Shown here in pieces: positions 9,641-18,007 of a DNA stretch of 32,957 nucleotides. The DNA lies in the NCBI GenBank assembly GCA_022563195.1, contig JADFNV010000030.1, positions 1-32,957 on the forward strand, read 5' to 3'. This DNA is from Pseudomonadota bacterium. Lineage in GTDB: Bacteria > Pseudomonadota > Gammaproteobacteria > Steroidobacterales > Woeseiaceae. How positions within the stretch are numbered: the first letter of the stretch is position 1; the number at the start of each line of letters is the position of its first letter. Position numbers and translations under genes: made by a program. A model generated the notes under the pieces. The model was given only the letters and a program-made list of their open reading frames with translations, was not told the DNA's origin and searched no databases.

Positions 9641-11479
9641 TTATTCGCAGACCCATTCACCGCTGGTCTTCCCGCAGAAATCCGGCGGACCGCGCGTTTC
9701 CCAAAGTTCTACGAAGCCCATGCCTTCCGCGACTTCGAGAAACCTTGAATGCGCCGTGAATCCCGAATCCCGATCGAATATACCGTTCGAGATCAGAGTA
9801 ATCGCATCGCCCCAAAATGGGGAGGAGCTCTCGTACTCAATAATCAATTCGAAATAACGATCCAGAAATCCATAGGTCAAATACGAGCCATCTAGAAACA
9901 GTTGCATCTCGTAGGCGCGTTCCCCTGGCACTGATTCCATTATTTCAGGGATGCGCCGATCCAGGTGTGCCTGGCCGGTCGCCGGATCGCTCGCACCGAC
10001 ATGCAGACTCCTGACCCAGCCATGAGGCAATCCCCTTTCTCGCAGGTGGGCTTCAATATACTCGATGCTGAGCTCGTAGTTCCGCTCTCTGTGATGGATA
10101 AAGGAAAGAGTCATCTTCGCGTAAATAGAGCCCAATTCGTCGGCGAGCTCCAGTGCCGCGAGCGAATCCGTTCTACGTCCAGTTGTATAAAGTGTGTTGA
10201 ATAGATTGAGTTGCGCATTCGGTGATAGTGGGTCGCGCCGAACTGTGTGCTCGGCAATTTGCAGGGCCTCATGGAAATATCCAAAAAACGCCAGGTCCCA
10301 GGCCATGATCTCCGCGGCCACGGCGTTATTTGGTTCTATGCGCAGGATTCTCTCGAGCCCCTCGATTTCCTTTGGCAACCAGCTGCTTTCAGGATCTGCT
10401 GATGTCTGCATCACTTGTGCGAGAAGCAGATCCGGATCAATGCTCAGCGCCCTGGTGGCTGCGTCAAACGTTTGCGGCCGGGCCTTGACCGCACTCAGCT
10501 GATTTCCCCATTGTTCCCAATACGCATAAGCGAGCAATTCCCAGGCTTCGGCAAACTCCGCGTCGAGTTCGACGGCTTGCAGCAGAAAATCCTCGGCACT
10601 GACGGCGTCCCAGCGATTCATCGCGGCCTTGGCCCGGAGAAACAGCGCGTAGGCGTCTGTATTCTCGGTGGGACGCCCGCGCGTCGGAGCCGCGCCGACA
10701 TGTATCTGCAGGGCGCCGAGAATTTCGGCCGCCACGTCATCTTGCACGGCAAAGATATCAGTGAGGGTTCGGTCATAAGTTTCCGACCAAAGATGCGCAC
10801 CATCGGAGACATCAATCAGCTGCGCGGTTATTCGCACTCTGTCGCCCGACTTGCGCACCGACCCTTCCAGCACCGTGGTCACATCGAGCGCCTGGCCGAT
10901 GTCGCGAAGGTCCATGTTCTTGCCCTTGAACGCGAACGACGATGTCCGACCGATTACCTTCAGGTCAGGAACTTTTGCGAGCAGATTCAGAATTTCTTCG
11001 GACAGACCATCCGAGAAGTAGTCCTGCTCCGGATCCGAGGACATATTGACGAAAGGCAGCACGGCGATCGACTTCTGAATACCGGTCGCGATGACCTCTC
11101 TAATCGATTCGGTCGGCGGAGTCATGTCCGGGACCAGCACGTACTTGTCTGCAGCGAAGAAAATCAATGCGGCTGCGAGTACGCCAATAATGATGAAGTC
11201 CAGCTTGCGTCCGGTTATGTGAGTGACTGACGCTGAGCGATCAACATGCTTTTCCTTTTTTATGCCCTCCGGTGTGAGCTCGAACGCCCAAGCAAGAATT
11301 AGTGCCAGCGGAAAACCGATGACGAGCAGCAGCAAGATAGCCTGAAATACCCAGGTTGGTGAGTCAATGTTGTCAAGGACAACATCAGCTATCTGAAGAA
11401 GAAGCCACGCAACAACAGCATAGGCGATCGCTACGCGCACGACATTGCGTCGTTTCAGCTCTCCCCAAACTGTGGCCAT
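9641..11479 (-). CDS. Membrane-anchored TolB-like/TPR protein
   Basis: A 612-residue protein of a family common in environmental gammaproteobacteria. The N-terminus has two membrane helices (about residues 12-33 and 43-65), the linker motif AFELTPEGIKKEK, and a third helix (about 93-113). Residues about 137-255 match the TolB-amino-terminal/FlgO-like module often found in adenylate cyclase-like proteins: SIAVLPFVNMSSDPEQDYFSDG, the GRTSSFAFKGK block, VLEGSVRKSGDRVRITAQL and LWSETYDR. The remainder to about residue 540 is TPR-like. No cyclase catalytic domain or DNA-binding domain is present. A GGGAG Shine-Dalgarno lies just upstream of the ATG. Its exact role is unknown; related proteins are presumed envelope sensors or scaffolds. 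Confidence 0.85.
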   Translation of the reverse strand: MATVWGELKRRNVVRVAIAYAVVAWLLLQIADVVLDNIDSPTWVFQAILLLLVIGFPLALILAWAFELTPEGIKKEKHVDRSASVTHITGRKLDFIIIGVLAAALIFFAADKYVLVPDMTPPTESIREVIATGIQKSIAVLPFVNMSSDPEQDYFSDGLSEEILNLLAKVPDLKVIGRTSSFAFKGKNMDLRDIGQALDVTTVLEGSVRKSGDRVRITAQLIDVSDGAHLWSETYDRTLTDIFAVQDDVAAEILGALQIHVGAAPTRGRPTENTDAYALFLRAKAAMNRWDAVSAEDFLLQAVELDAEFAEAWELLAYAYWEQWGNQLSAVKARPQTFDAATRALSIDPDLLLAQVMQTSADPESSWLPKEIEGLERILRIEPNNAVAAEIMAWDLAFFGYFHEALQIAEHTVRRDPLSPNAQLNLFNTLYTTGRRTDSLAALELADELGSIYAKMTLSFIHHRERNYELSIEYIEAHLRERGLPHGWVRSLHVGASDPATGQAHLDRRIPEIMESVPGERAYEMQLFLDGSYLTYGFLDRYFELIIEYESSSPFWGDAITLISNGIFDRDSGFTAHSRFLEVAEGMGFVELWETRGPPDFCGKTSGEWVCE

Positions 11480-11544
11480 GTAACTCCCTCGCGAGGTCTA
11501 TCGGCGCAACGGCCGATTCTACACGATCGGCGATCGCAACTCGC

Positions 11545-12948
11545 CTAGTAGAAACCGACAGCAGCGCCGATATGGATTGACAGAATCAGGAACACAATCG
11601 CAAGCGCGAATAACTTCAGCAGCAGCGGACCTACGAAACGCACCCAGGCCGTGTAAGGAACTTTGCCCAGCGCCAGGGCGCCCATGACAAGTGCGCTCGT
11701 TGGCACGATCATGTTCGTAAAGCCGTCACCGAACTGGTACGCGAGTACAGCGGTCTGTTGCGGAACATCGGTCAATGTCGCCAGCGGTGACATGATCGGC
11801 ATCGTGACGAAGGCCTGGCCGCTGCCGGACGGGATAAAGAAGTTGCAGATCGTCTGCACGGCGAGCATACCGACTGCTGCGGCCTCCGCGGGCAAACCTT
11901 CGAGGACACTCGCGATTCCGTAAATAATTGAATCGATTATCTGCCCATCGGACAACACCACTTCGATGGTGCGTGCGAAGCCGACGATCAGTGCAGCCGC
12001 CGTCATCCCGGCGGCGCCCTTGAGAAACGCCTGGCTGGTCTCGCCCGCTGAAATGCGTGCGATTATTGCAGTGACGATTCCAATTCCAAGAAATATCGCG
12101 TTAAGTTCCGCGATATACCATCCGTAGTCCTTGGCACCGATGACAAATCCAACAATACCGCCGATGAAAACAAACAGAATGGCAATACGCCGGCCAGTCA
12201 ATTTGATGTCATCGGGCGCTTCGAAACCGGTGCTGTAATCAATATGTGCAACAAAGCTCGTCGACGGATCTCTTTGCACGCGCATCGCATAGCGATACAA
12301 ATGGTGAAATGCTATGCCGAGAAAAGCCACCATCATGACCAGGCGCACACCGGCTCCCGACATCAGCGGCACGCCGGCGATATTTTGCGCAATGATGACG
12401 CCGAACGGATTGGTACCGGCACAAGCCCAACCGATACCGTAAGGCACCCAGACCATACCCATCGCAACGATGGCGTCCATGCGCATGGCGAGACTCATCG
12501 TGACAATAATCGGTACTAACGGGACGTATTCTTCCCCCATGCCGATCGTGTAAGCGCCGAGACTAAATATGACGAGACAGCCTGCGATCAGTATCCACGG
12601 GCTCTTACCCAGCCGTGCGACCGCACCATGCAATGCGGCATCGATAGCCCCGCTCTTGCGCAAAATCGCAATCACGCCACCGACGAGGAAGATCAGGAAA
12701 ATAATGTCCTGCGCCGCTTCCAGGCCCTTTGGAATTGCAACCAGAAAATGCCAGGGAGCGATCGTGACTTCGTCTTCGGCGCTCAGGCTGCCATAGGTGC
12801 CGCTGACAACCATGGTCCGGTCCGGATTTTCGGGGTAGGGCTGTCGTTCAAACTCGCCGTGCGGAATAACGTACGACAATAATTGCGCAGCGACGATAAA
12901 CGAAAAGATCAGGACCAACGAGTCTATGTTCCATGAGCGCTTGGTCAC
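11545..12948 (-). CDS. DcuC/YfcC-family C4-dicarboxylate or amino-acid carrier
   Basis: A 467-residue polytopic membrane protein with roughly 12 hydrophobic segments. It has the YfcC-type N-terminus (LVLIFSFIVAAQLLSYVIPHG), the GEEYVPLVPI motif, a WVPYGIGWACAGTNPFG block and the C-terminal FFIPSGSGQAFVTMPIM motif that marks this family. Members transport C4-dicarboxylates or basic amino acids; the substrate here cannot be read from sequence. The start is GTG, with GGAG 6 bases upstream. It lies 65 bases upstream of the TolB-like gene on the same strand, with no terminator between, so the two may be co-transcribed. Confidence 0.85.
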   Translation of the reverse strand: MTKRSWNIDSLVLIFSFIVAAQLLSYVIPHGEFERQPYPENPDRTMVVSGTYGSLSAEDEVTIAPWHFLVAIPKGLEAAQDIIFLIFLVGGVIAILRKSGAIDAALHGAVARLGKSPWILIAGCLVIFSLGAYTIGMGEEYVPLVPIIVTMSLAMRMDAIVAMGMVWVPYGIGWACAGTNPFGVIIAQNIAGVPLMSGAGVRLVMMVAFLGIAFHHLYRYAMRVQRDPSTSFVAHIDYSTGFEAPDDIKLTGRRIAILFVFIGGIVGFVIGAKDYGWYIAELNAIFLGIGIVTAIIARISAGETSQAFLKGAAGMTAAALIVGFARTIEVVLSDGQIIDSIIYGIASVLEGLPAEAAAVGMLAVQTICNFFIPSGSGQAFVTMPIMSPLATLTDVPQQTAVLAYQFGDGFTNMIVPTSALVMGALALGKVPYTAWVRFVGPLLLKLFALAIVFLILSIHIGAAVGFY

Positions 12949-13032
12949 GGTGAGCTCCGGTTTATTATTGCGTCTGTGATCGTGGTGGATAGTTTACTGA
13001 ATTACGCCCTAACTAAGTAAGCTGTGCTTATT

Positions 13033-13068
13033 AAAAAAGCCGACAGCGCATAGCGCTGCCGGCTTTTT
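13033..13068. terminator. Bidirectional rho-independent terminator
   Basis: An 11-bp stem (GCCGACAGCGC / GCGCTGCCGGC, one mismatch) with a 3-base ATA loop is flanked by an A-run on the left and a T-run on the right, so it can work in both directions. It lies just after the stop of the charged-repeat gene (13095, minus strand) and before the carrier gene, separating the two transcription units. Confidence 0.85.
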
Positions 13069-13094
13069 CTGCGTAATCGCTATGCTCGAGGCGA

Positions 13095-13445
13095 CTAGTT
13101 GCCGCGATTATTACGCTTTTCGGTACGCCTGACTATCCGATCGCCTTTGCGATCAAGGCGTCTGTCAATACGATCACCTTTGCGATCCAGCCGTTCGGCC
13201 AGACGATCCCGACCGGCGTCGGCTGCCCGATCTGACTTGCGATCGAGGCGACGATTGATGCGGTCACCCTTGCGATCAAGATGGCGATCAATGCGATCAC
13301 TGCGCGCGTCCTGGCGTTCTTCACTATGGTCGCGCCGATGATCAGCTCGATCCTCGCTGCCATCACCCGGATCTGCCCATACGGCACTGCCGATGACCAA
13401 CAAAACGACCGAGACAACTACTGCTTTCCTGATATCCATTTCCAA
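13095..13445 (-). CDS. Small exported protein with 11-residue charged repeats
   Basis: A 116-residue protein with a signal peptide (about residues 6-24, cleavage after VWA) and a mature region of extreme composition: Asp and Arg dominate, with no Cys and few hydrophobics. From about residue 50 to 107 it is built of an 11-residue unit close to DRIxRRLDRKG, repeated four to five times with one 8-residue insertion. The spacing puts Ile and Leu on one face of a helix, so a hendecad-type long helix or coiled coil is likely. It might be a periplasmic polyampholyte with chaperone-like or nucleic-acid-binding behaviour, but no function is known to me. It is monocistronic: a terminator lies downstream and the EAL gene ends 112 bases upstream. 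Confidence 0.7.
   Translation of the reverse strand: MEMDIRKAVVVSVVLLVIGSAVWADPGDGSEDRADHRRDHSEERQDARSDRIDRHLDRKGDRINRRLDRKSDRAADAGRDRLAERLDRKGDRIDRRLDRKGDRIVRRTEKRNNRGN
13125..13298 (-). repeat. 33-bp coding repeats
   Basis: The 11-residue protein repeat is also visible at DNA level: the core TTTGCGATC or CTTGCGATC recurs with an exact 33-base period (for example at 13146 and 13179, and at 13236 and 13269), with an in-frame irregular stretch between the two pairs. Such arrays expand and contract by slippage or recombination. Confidence 0.75.
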
Positions 13446-13557
13446 TCTCCGTTGTATCCGTACAAATTGCTTAATTACCCCTTACAACGCAGCCGCCGCC
13501 ATCCGGTTGACGGCTGGTTTGGATACGGTAGATTATGTCAAAGGATTGCGATGGTCG

Positions 13558-15489
13558 TCAGTTTCGTGCGTTGTCGATGTCAACAACAGCCGACCTGCGA
13601 TTGAGATTTTGCGTCTCTTCGTTCCCCGCGCACCAACGTTGAAATTCGTCCGGCGGCATTGGCTTGGCAATGAAGTAACCCTGGACGAGTTCGCATTTCA
13701 GCTGCCGCAAGATAGCGTATTGCTTGCTCGTCTCGATACCTTCGGCCACAACGTTCAGTTCCAGGACCCTCGCCAACGCAATGATCGCCTGCACAACACG
13801 AGCATTGGTATCGGATTTAGTCAGATTGGCTATGAAGGATCGATCGATCTTCAGCGTCTGCACAGGCAATTCAGCAAGATAGCTCAGCGACGAATAGCCT
13901 GTGCCGAAATCGTCGATGTGAATGCCAATGCCATAGGCGTTCAGATCGTTAAGTACCGGGCGCGCGATCTCCAGATCCTCGAGTAATGCGGTTTCAGTCA
14001 GCTCGAGATTAATAAGCTTTCGATCTACGTTCTCGCTTCGCAGAATCTGCTTTATCAGCTTGACCAGATCGGCGTTGCGCAATTGGTGTGCAGACAAATT
14101 GACGCTAACAGGAACATCCCACGCACCGTTGGACTGCCACGCCGCAATGTTGCTACAGACTTCGCGAAGTATAGTTTCGAACAACCTGTCCGAGATACCC
14201 ATCTCTTCGCTCAGCGGTACGAAATCCGCTGGCGACACGATGCGTCCGTCTGGACGAATCCAGCGCGCTAAAGCTTCCACGCCGGCTAATTCCCCGGTTA
14301 TCGTGCTTTGTTGCGGCTGGTAGAATGCCGTAATCTGCCCGTCGTCCAGCGCATTGCGAAATTCGCTTTCCAGGTCAAACCTGTGCTGCGCACGATACTG
14401 CATCTCACTGTTGTAATAGGTAATTGCGTGCTGGGGGCTACGCATTGAGCGATGCAACGCTGCTTCTGCACAACGAAATATCGATTTCGCATCGCAACCA
14501 TTCGCAGGATGCGCGGCAACACCGATGCTGGTCTTAAGGAATATGTCCCTGCCGTCGATCAGGAATGGCTCTTCCACAGCCCGCTTCACTTGCTCGCTCA
14601 CATCTTCCATCACCATGTCGTTTTTGATGCCCGGCATCAGCACGGCAAATTCGTCGGCGCCAAATCGTCCGACAACTGCGCGAGAATCCCTTTTATCGTC
14701 ACAAAACATTCGACTCAGGCGATTTCCGATTGAACGCAGTAATTCGGTGCCTGAGTCGTAACCCATCGTCTCATTGAGGAAACTGAAACGATTGATATCG
14801 AGCAGTACAACGACAGAGTTGCCAACCGTGTGTTCGGCATCGTCGATCAACGCCTGCAGTTCATCAAGCAGCAATAGCTGGTTCGGCAGCCGCGTCACAG
14901 GATCATAGTAGGCCAGTCTGTGCAGTTCAGTGGTACGTTCTTCGACGCGCCGTTCGAGATCGTCGTTCGCCCGGCGCAACGCCAGATCGGAATGCCACTT
15001 GCCGCACAGGGCCGCTGCAAGCTGCCGACACTCGATGGCGTGAAATGGTTTCTTGAAGAAAAAGACTTTGTCTGCAGGCGGGATTTCGATATTCAGGTTG
15101 TCGATCCTGGCGCTGGTCGACCCCGAGACAATCACTATGTTTACGTCAGGATCGATGGCGCGAATTTTCTTGGCAGCCTCAATGCCATCGATTCCTGGTG
15201 GCATTCGGATGTCCAGAAATACGATCGCGAACGGCAGTTGATTCCTGACCGCACCCGCTACCGCTTTGACTGCTGCGGCGCCCTGGTCTGTCGTCTGGAC
15301 ATTAAAATTTACGGTTCCTTTCTCACTGGTATCCTCGCCGAACAGTACTTTCTCCAGATCCGCCAGTGTCGAGGTAACACAGTCAGGTTCGAAGTCTTCG
15401 CCCAGGCAACGCAAATATTCGTCGATCAACATTTTGTCATCGTCGACAATGAGGATGCGATTGGTCGACTTTTCGAACGGATTAATCAT
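13558..15489 (-). CDS. Response regulator with GGDEF and EAL domains (c-di-GMP phosphodiesterase)
   Basis: A 643-residue receiver-GGDEF-EAL protein. The receiver (1-160) has the acidic pocket VDDD (15-18) and phospho-acceptor Asp93 in FLDIRMPPG; the Asp comes about 35 residues later than usual because of an insertion. The GGDEF domain (about 185-355) has the altered signature GADEF and no RxxD inhibitory site, so it is probably not a diguanylate cyclase and may be a GTP-sensing partner. The EAL domain (about 370-630) keeps EALARW, ELTETALLED, DDFGTGYSS, AEGIET and QGYFIAKPMP, so it should hydrolyse c-di-GMP. It starts inside the stop region of the upstream receiver gene (8-base overlap ATGATTAA), which implies coupling in the kinase operon. 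Confidence 0.92.
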   Translation of the reverse strand: MINPFEKSTNRILIVDDDKMLIDEYLRCLGEDFEPDCVTSTLADLEKVLFGEDTSEKGTVNFNVQTTDQGAAAVKAVAGAVRNQLPFAIVFLDIRMPPGIDGIEAAKKIRAIDPDVNIVIVSGSTSARIDNLNIEIPPADKVFFFKKPFHAIECRQLAAALCGKWHSDLALRRANDDLERRVEERTTELHRLAYYDPVTRLPNQLLLLDELQALIDDAEHTVGNSVVVLLDINRFSFLNETMGYDSGTELLRSIGNRLSRMFCDDKRDSRAVVGRFGADEFAVLMPGIKNDMVMEDVSEQVKRAVEEPFLIDGRDIFLKTSIGVAAHPANGCDAKSIFRCAEAALHRSMRSPQHAITYYNSEMQYRAQHRFDLESEFRNALDDGQITAFYQPQQSTITGELAGVEALARWIRPDGRIVSPADFVPLSEEMGISDRLFETILREVCSNIAAWQSNGAWDVPVSVNLSAHQLRNADLVKLIKQILRSENVDRKLINLELTETALLEDLEIARPVLNDLNAYGIGIHIDDFGTGYSSLSYLAELPVQTLKIDRSFIANLTKSDTNARVVQAIIALARVLELNVVAEGIETSKQYAILRQLKCELVQGYFIAKPMPPDEFQRWCAGNEETQNLNRRSAVVDIDNARN

Positions 15490-15994
15490 CGACGCACCGT
15501 TCGGTGGGCGTCACCATTGTCGCCACATCTTGCGCCAGCTGCGTAAAAGACAGCGGCTTGCTGAAGTGATGCATCTTCATAGCGGGTGGAACGCGCCGTT
15601 GCATTTCCTCGATCGGCATATCCGAATATCCGGTTACGAAAACAATCTCGACATTAGGGTCCAATTCACGGATCTGACAGCCTGCCTCGACGCCATCAAT
15701 TCCGGGCGGCATGCGCACATCGAGAATGACAACATCGAACGGGTCTCCTTGATCAGCCGCTGCCTTGACGAGCGACACAGCATCTTCGCCCTGGCTGCAC
15801 TCCACCAATTGAAACTTCGATTGCTCGTTGCTTGTTTCTTCGACGTCGAAGAGCTCTGCGGCAAGTGCGTCGATCACTTGTAATTCATGAGTATCTTCAG
15901 GCTCAACGAACGCTTCCCTGTAACAGTCCAGTATGAGATCGTCATCATCGGCGATCAGAACCCGTATGGTTTTTTCTTTGTCGCCGGCGTTCAT
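15482..15994 (-). CDS. Stand-alone receiver-domain response regulator
   Basis: A 170-residue single-domain response regulator with acidic residues ADDDD (15-19), phospho-acceptor Asp92 in VVILDVRMPPGIDG, a Thr in the FVTGYSD switch and the Lys in FSKPLS. No output domain follows. Like the receiver of the next gene, it has an insertion of about 35 residues before the phospho-acceptor, and the two are clearly paralogous. It probably acts as a phosphate relay or sink, or as an adaptor between the kinase and the EAL protein. Its start overlaps the kinase stop (ATGA) and its stop overlaps the EAL gene. Confidence 0.9.
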   Translation of the reverse strand: MNAGDKEKTIRVLIADDDDLILDCYREAFVEPEDTHELQVIDALAAELFDVEETSNEQSKFQLVECSQGEDAVSLVKAAADQGDPFDVVILDVRMPPGIDGVEAGCQIRELDPNVEIVFVTGYSDMPIEEMQRRVPPAMKMHHFSKPLSFTQLAQDVATMVTPTERCVDD

Positions 15995-17886
15995 CGTCGA
16001 CCATCTTCCGCCGCTGGCAACAGCACATGAAATTCTGCGCCCTTACCCGTGCCCTGGCTTTCGGCAAAGATTCGACCTCCCATACCCGCGACCGCGTTGG
16101 CACACCAATGCAGGCCGAGGCCGGTCGCGCTGCCCTCGATCTTGGAGGTATAGCCACGCTGAAATATGCGCTTTGAAACATCCTCACTAAATCCACAACC
16201 ATTGTCACGAATGGTCAAGCGCACCATCGGTCGATCTTCGATGACGGCTTCGCTGGCTGACAATGAAATTCGACCGTCGGACGCGTTACCACGCTGGATA
16301 GATTCGCAGGCATTGAGAATGAGATTTCCCAGCACCTGCAGCAAACCAACACGGTGCGCACGAACACGATAACGAATCAGTTCTTTGCCCATGTCGATGT
16401 CAATTTTCGACTTCGACTTTTTCGGTATTACGTGTGCTGCTTCCTCGACGACTTCGTCAACGACGATGTCTTCGTCAACGGGCGCAACATTGGCGAACTG
16501 CTCCTGATCAGAAAGGATTCCTTCGACCTGCCGGGACTGCGACATGACGATCTTCATGTCTTCAGTCGCCTCGATGCCGACATTCTTGATACGTTCGAAT
16601 GATGCATCGATGTATTCGATGAGCTTGGCCTTTCTCTCCGGCGGGCACTCCGTGTCGACAAGCTGTTGGGTTGCCTCACCTATCCGCAGGCCATCTGCGA
16701 CTCTGAATGCCCGGCTAACTCGCTCGATGCCATTGACCATCGGTGTCATCGCGTTGCGAATGTTGTGCAGCACTTCGGCCGCCGTGTCTGCTTTTCCTGC
16801 CTTGAATGACTGTTCGAGCAGTGCTTGTCTTGCCTCATGCACTTCCGATGTCAGATTGTCGAATTGTGCAGCCAGTGCGCCGATTTCATCGTCGCTATCG
16901 AGCTCCAGCTTGCGCGACAAATCGCCGCTCGCGCGGATCTCGTCGATGTGGCCAGCGAGCGACTCAATCGGACTGAGGATTATCCTGCGCAGCAATAACC
17001 ACATCACGATGGTTGCCAGCACGCCGCCGATCAATAACAGCAGCATGGCGCCGGTAACTGTTTGCCGACCCAATGCCGAGATGTCGCGAGGTGTCTCGGC
17101 ACTAAGCACGAGGATTGGCGCACCGAAGATGTCGAATAGCATCGTGCTGCTCAAAATCCTGGATTCGTTCGAATCAACCAGAACATCGCCCCTGGCAAGC
17201 GAGCTCTGATCAAAGTCCGAGAGCCGATCGGATTCCTCGATTGGAATCCAGTCCATATAGACTTCGGTTCGTTCTCTTAAACGCACCAGGCGCGATTCAC
17301 TCAGAAACTGAGCCATGACAATCGTGCCGGCAATCGGCCCGGTGTCGTCGGAGTGCAATATCGGATTGGAGCAGATAAGCATCGGCCCGAACCGGGTATT
17401 CACGATGCCGACTATCGTGTCGTCAATCGATTGATGTTCAGTCAAGGACAGCGACCCAAAGTCGTCGGCGCCCAGAATGCCGAGTTCATCGACGCTGCGC
17501 TGTTGCCCATCGATGAGCAACAGGCCGAACTTTAAGTCGCTGTCGAGTGCATAGATCGCCACCAGGTCAAGTTCCAGATTGGCTAATGTCGGTGGCGTGA
17601 TATTCGTCGCTATGAATTCCGGGTATTGCCCTTGCGCGTACTTATGAATGTCATCCCAGGGCGACCAGTCAGCCGTAATCACCTGAAGTGTTTCAATGTC
17701 GCTGTCGATCGCACGCTGTGCGCGCACGAGGTCCGTCCTGGCCGCCGACATCTCGAGTTCATCAAACGCGGGAGCGATCACGCGCGTCAGGGCAATATAG
17801 CTGATCACGGCGAACGCGCCGATAGTAAAAAGCAGCGTCATCGAGACCTTGCTCTGCAGAGACTGCCCTGTGGACCCTTTTGACAT
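15991..17886 (-). CDS. CHASE4-HAMP sensor histidine kinase
   Basis: A 631-residue membrane kinase. Membrane helices at about 15-37 and 277-299 bracket a periplasmic CHASE4 sensor, recognised by the ADWSPWDD motif (72-79). HAMP follows (300-352), then a dimerisation/phospho-acceptor segment AAEVLHNIRNAMTPM with His374, an atypical H-box (HNIRN rather than HELRTP) shared with a known subgroup of kinases. The ATPase domain has N-box NLILNACES, G1 DNGCGF and G2 GSATGLGLHW. The ligand is unknown; CHASE4 domains bind diverse small molecules. It is the first gene of a three-gene operon with two receiver proteins, joined by an ATGA overlap. Confidence 0.92.
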   Translation of the reverse strand: MSKGSTGQSLQSKVSMTLLFTIGAFAVISYIALTRVIAPAFDELEMSAARTDLVRAQRAIDSDIETLQVITADWSPWDDIHKYAQGQYPEFIATNITPPTLANLELDLVAIYALDSDLKFGLLLIDGQQRSVDELGILGADDFGSLSLTEHQSIDDTIVGIVNTRFGPMLICSNPILHSDDTGPIAGTIVMAQFLSESRLVRLRERTEVYMDWIPIEESDRLSDFDQSSLARGDVLVDSNESRILSSTMLFDIFGAPILVLSAETPRDISALGRQTVTGAMLLLLIGGVLATIVMWLLLRRIILSPIESLAGHIDEIRASGDLSRKLELDSDDEIGALAAQFDNLTSEVHEARQALLEQSFKAGKADTAAEVLHNIRNAMTPMVNGIERVSRAFRVADGLRIGEATQQLVDTECPPERKAKLIEYIDASFERIKNVGIEATEDMKIVMSQSRQVEGILSDQEQFANVAPVDEDIVVDEVVEEAAHVIPKKSKSKIDIDMGKELIRYRVRAHRVGLLQVLGNLILNACESIQRGNASDGRISLSASEAVIEDRPMVRLTIRDNGCGFSEDVSKRIFQRGYTSKIEGSATGLGLHWCANAVAGMGGRIFAESQGTGKGAEFHVLLPAAEDGRR

Positions 17887-17928
17887 AATCCGAAACTTCA
17901 GCGGACACTACTTTGGCTATTTAACGAA

Positions 17929-17951
17929 TGTACGAGTGTACGAATCGTACG
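17929..17951. promoter_or_regulatory. Repeated GTACGA operator-like site upstream of the kinase operon
   Basis: Two direct copies of TGTACGA separated by one base are followed by an inverted copy: GTACGA-A-TCGTAC (17938-17950) is a perfect palindrome with 6-bp arms. It lies 43-65 bases upstream of the kinase start codon, where an operator or activator site would be expected. The protein that binds it is unknown. Confidence 0.45.
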
Positions 17952-18007
17952 TAAGCAGTAGTGTGATGCAGCGCACCATCCGGACATCGGTTTATGTGTT
18001 TTCGCAA

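Noticed and set aside
13125..13298. CRISPR array
   Set aside because: The regular 33-base repeats are coding repeats in frame with a signal-peptide protein; there are no distinct spacers.
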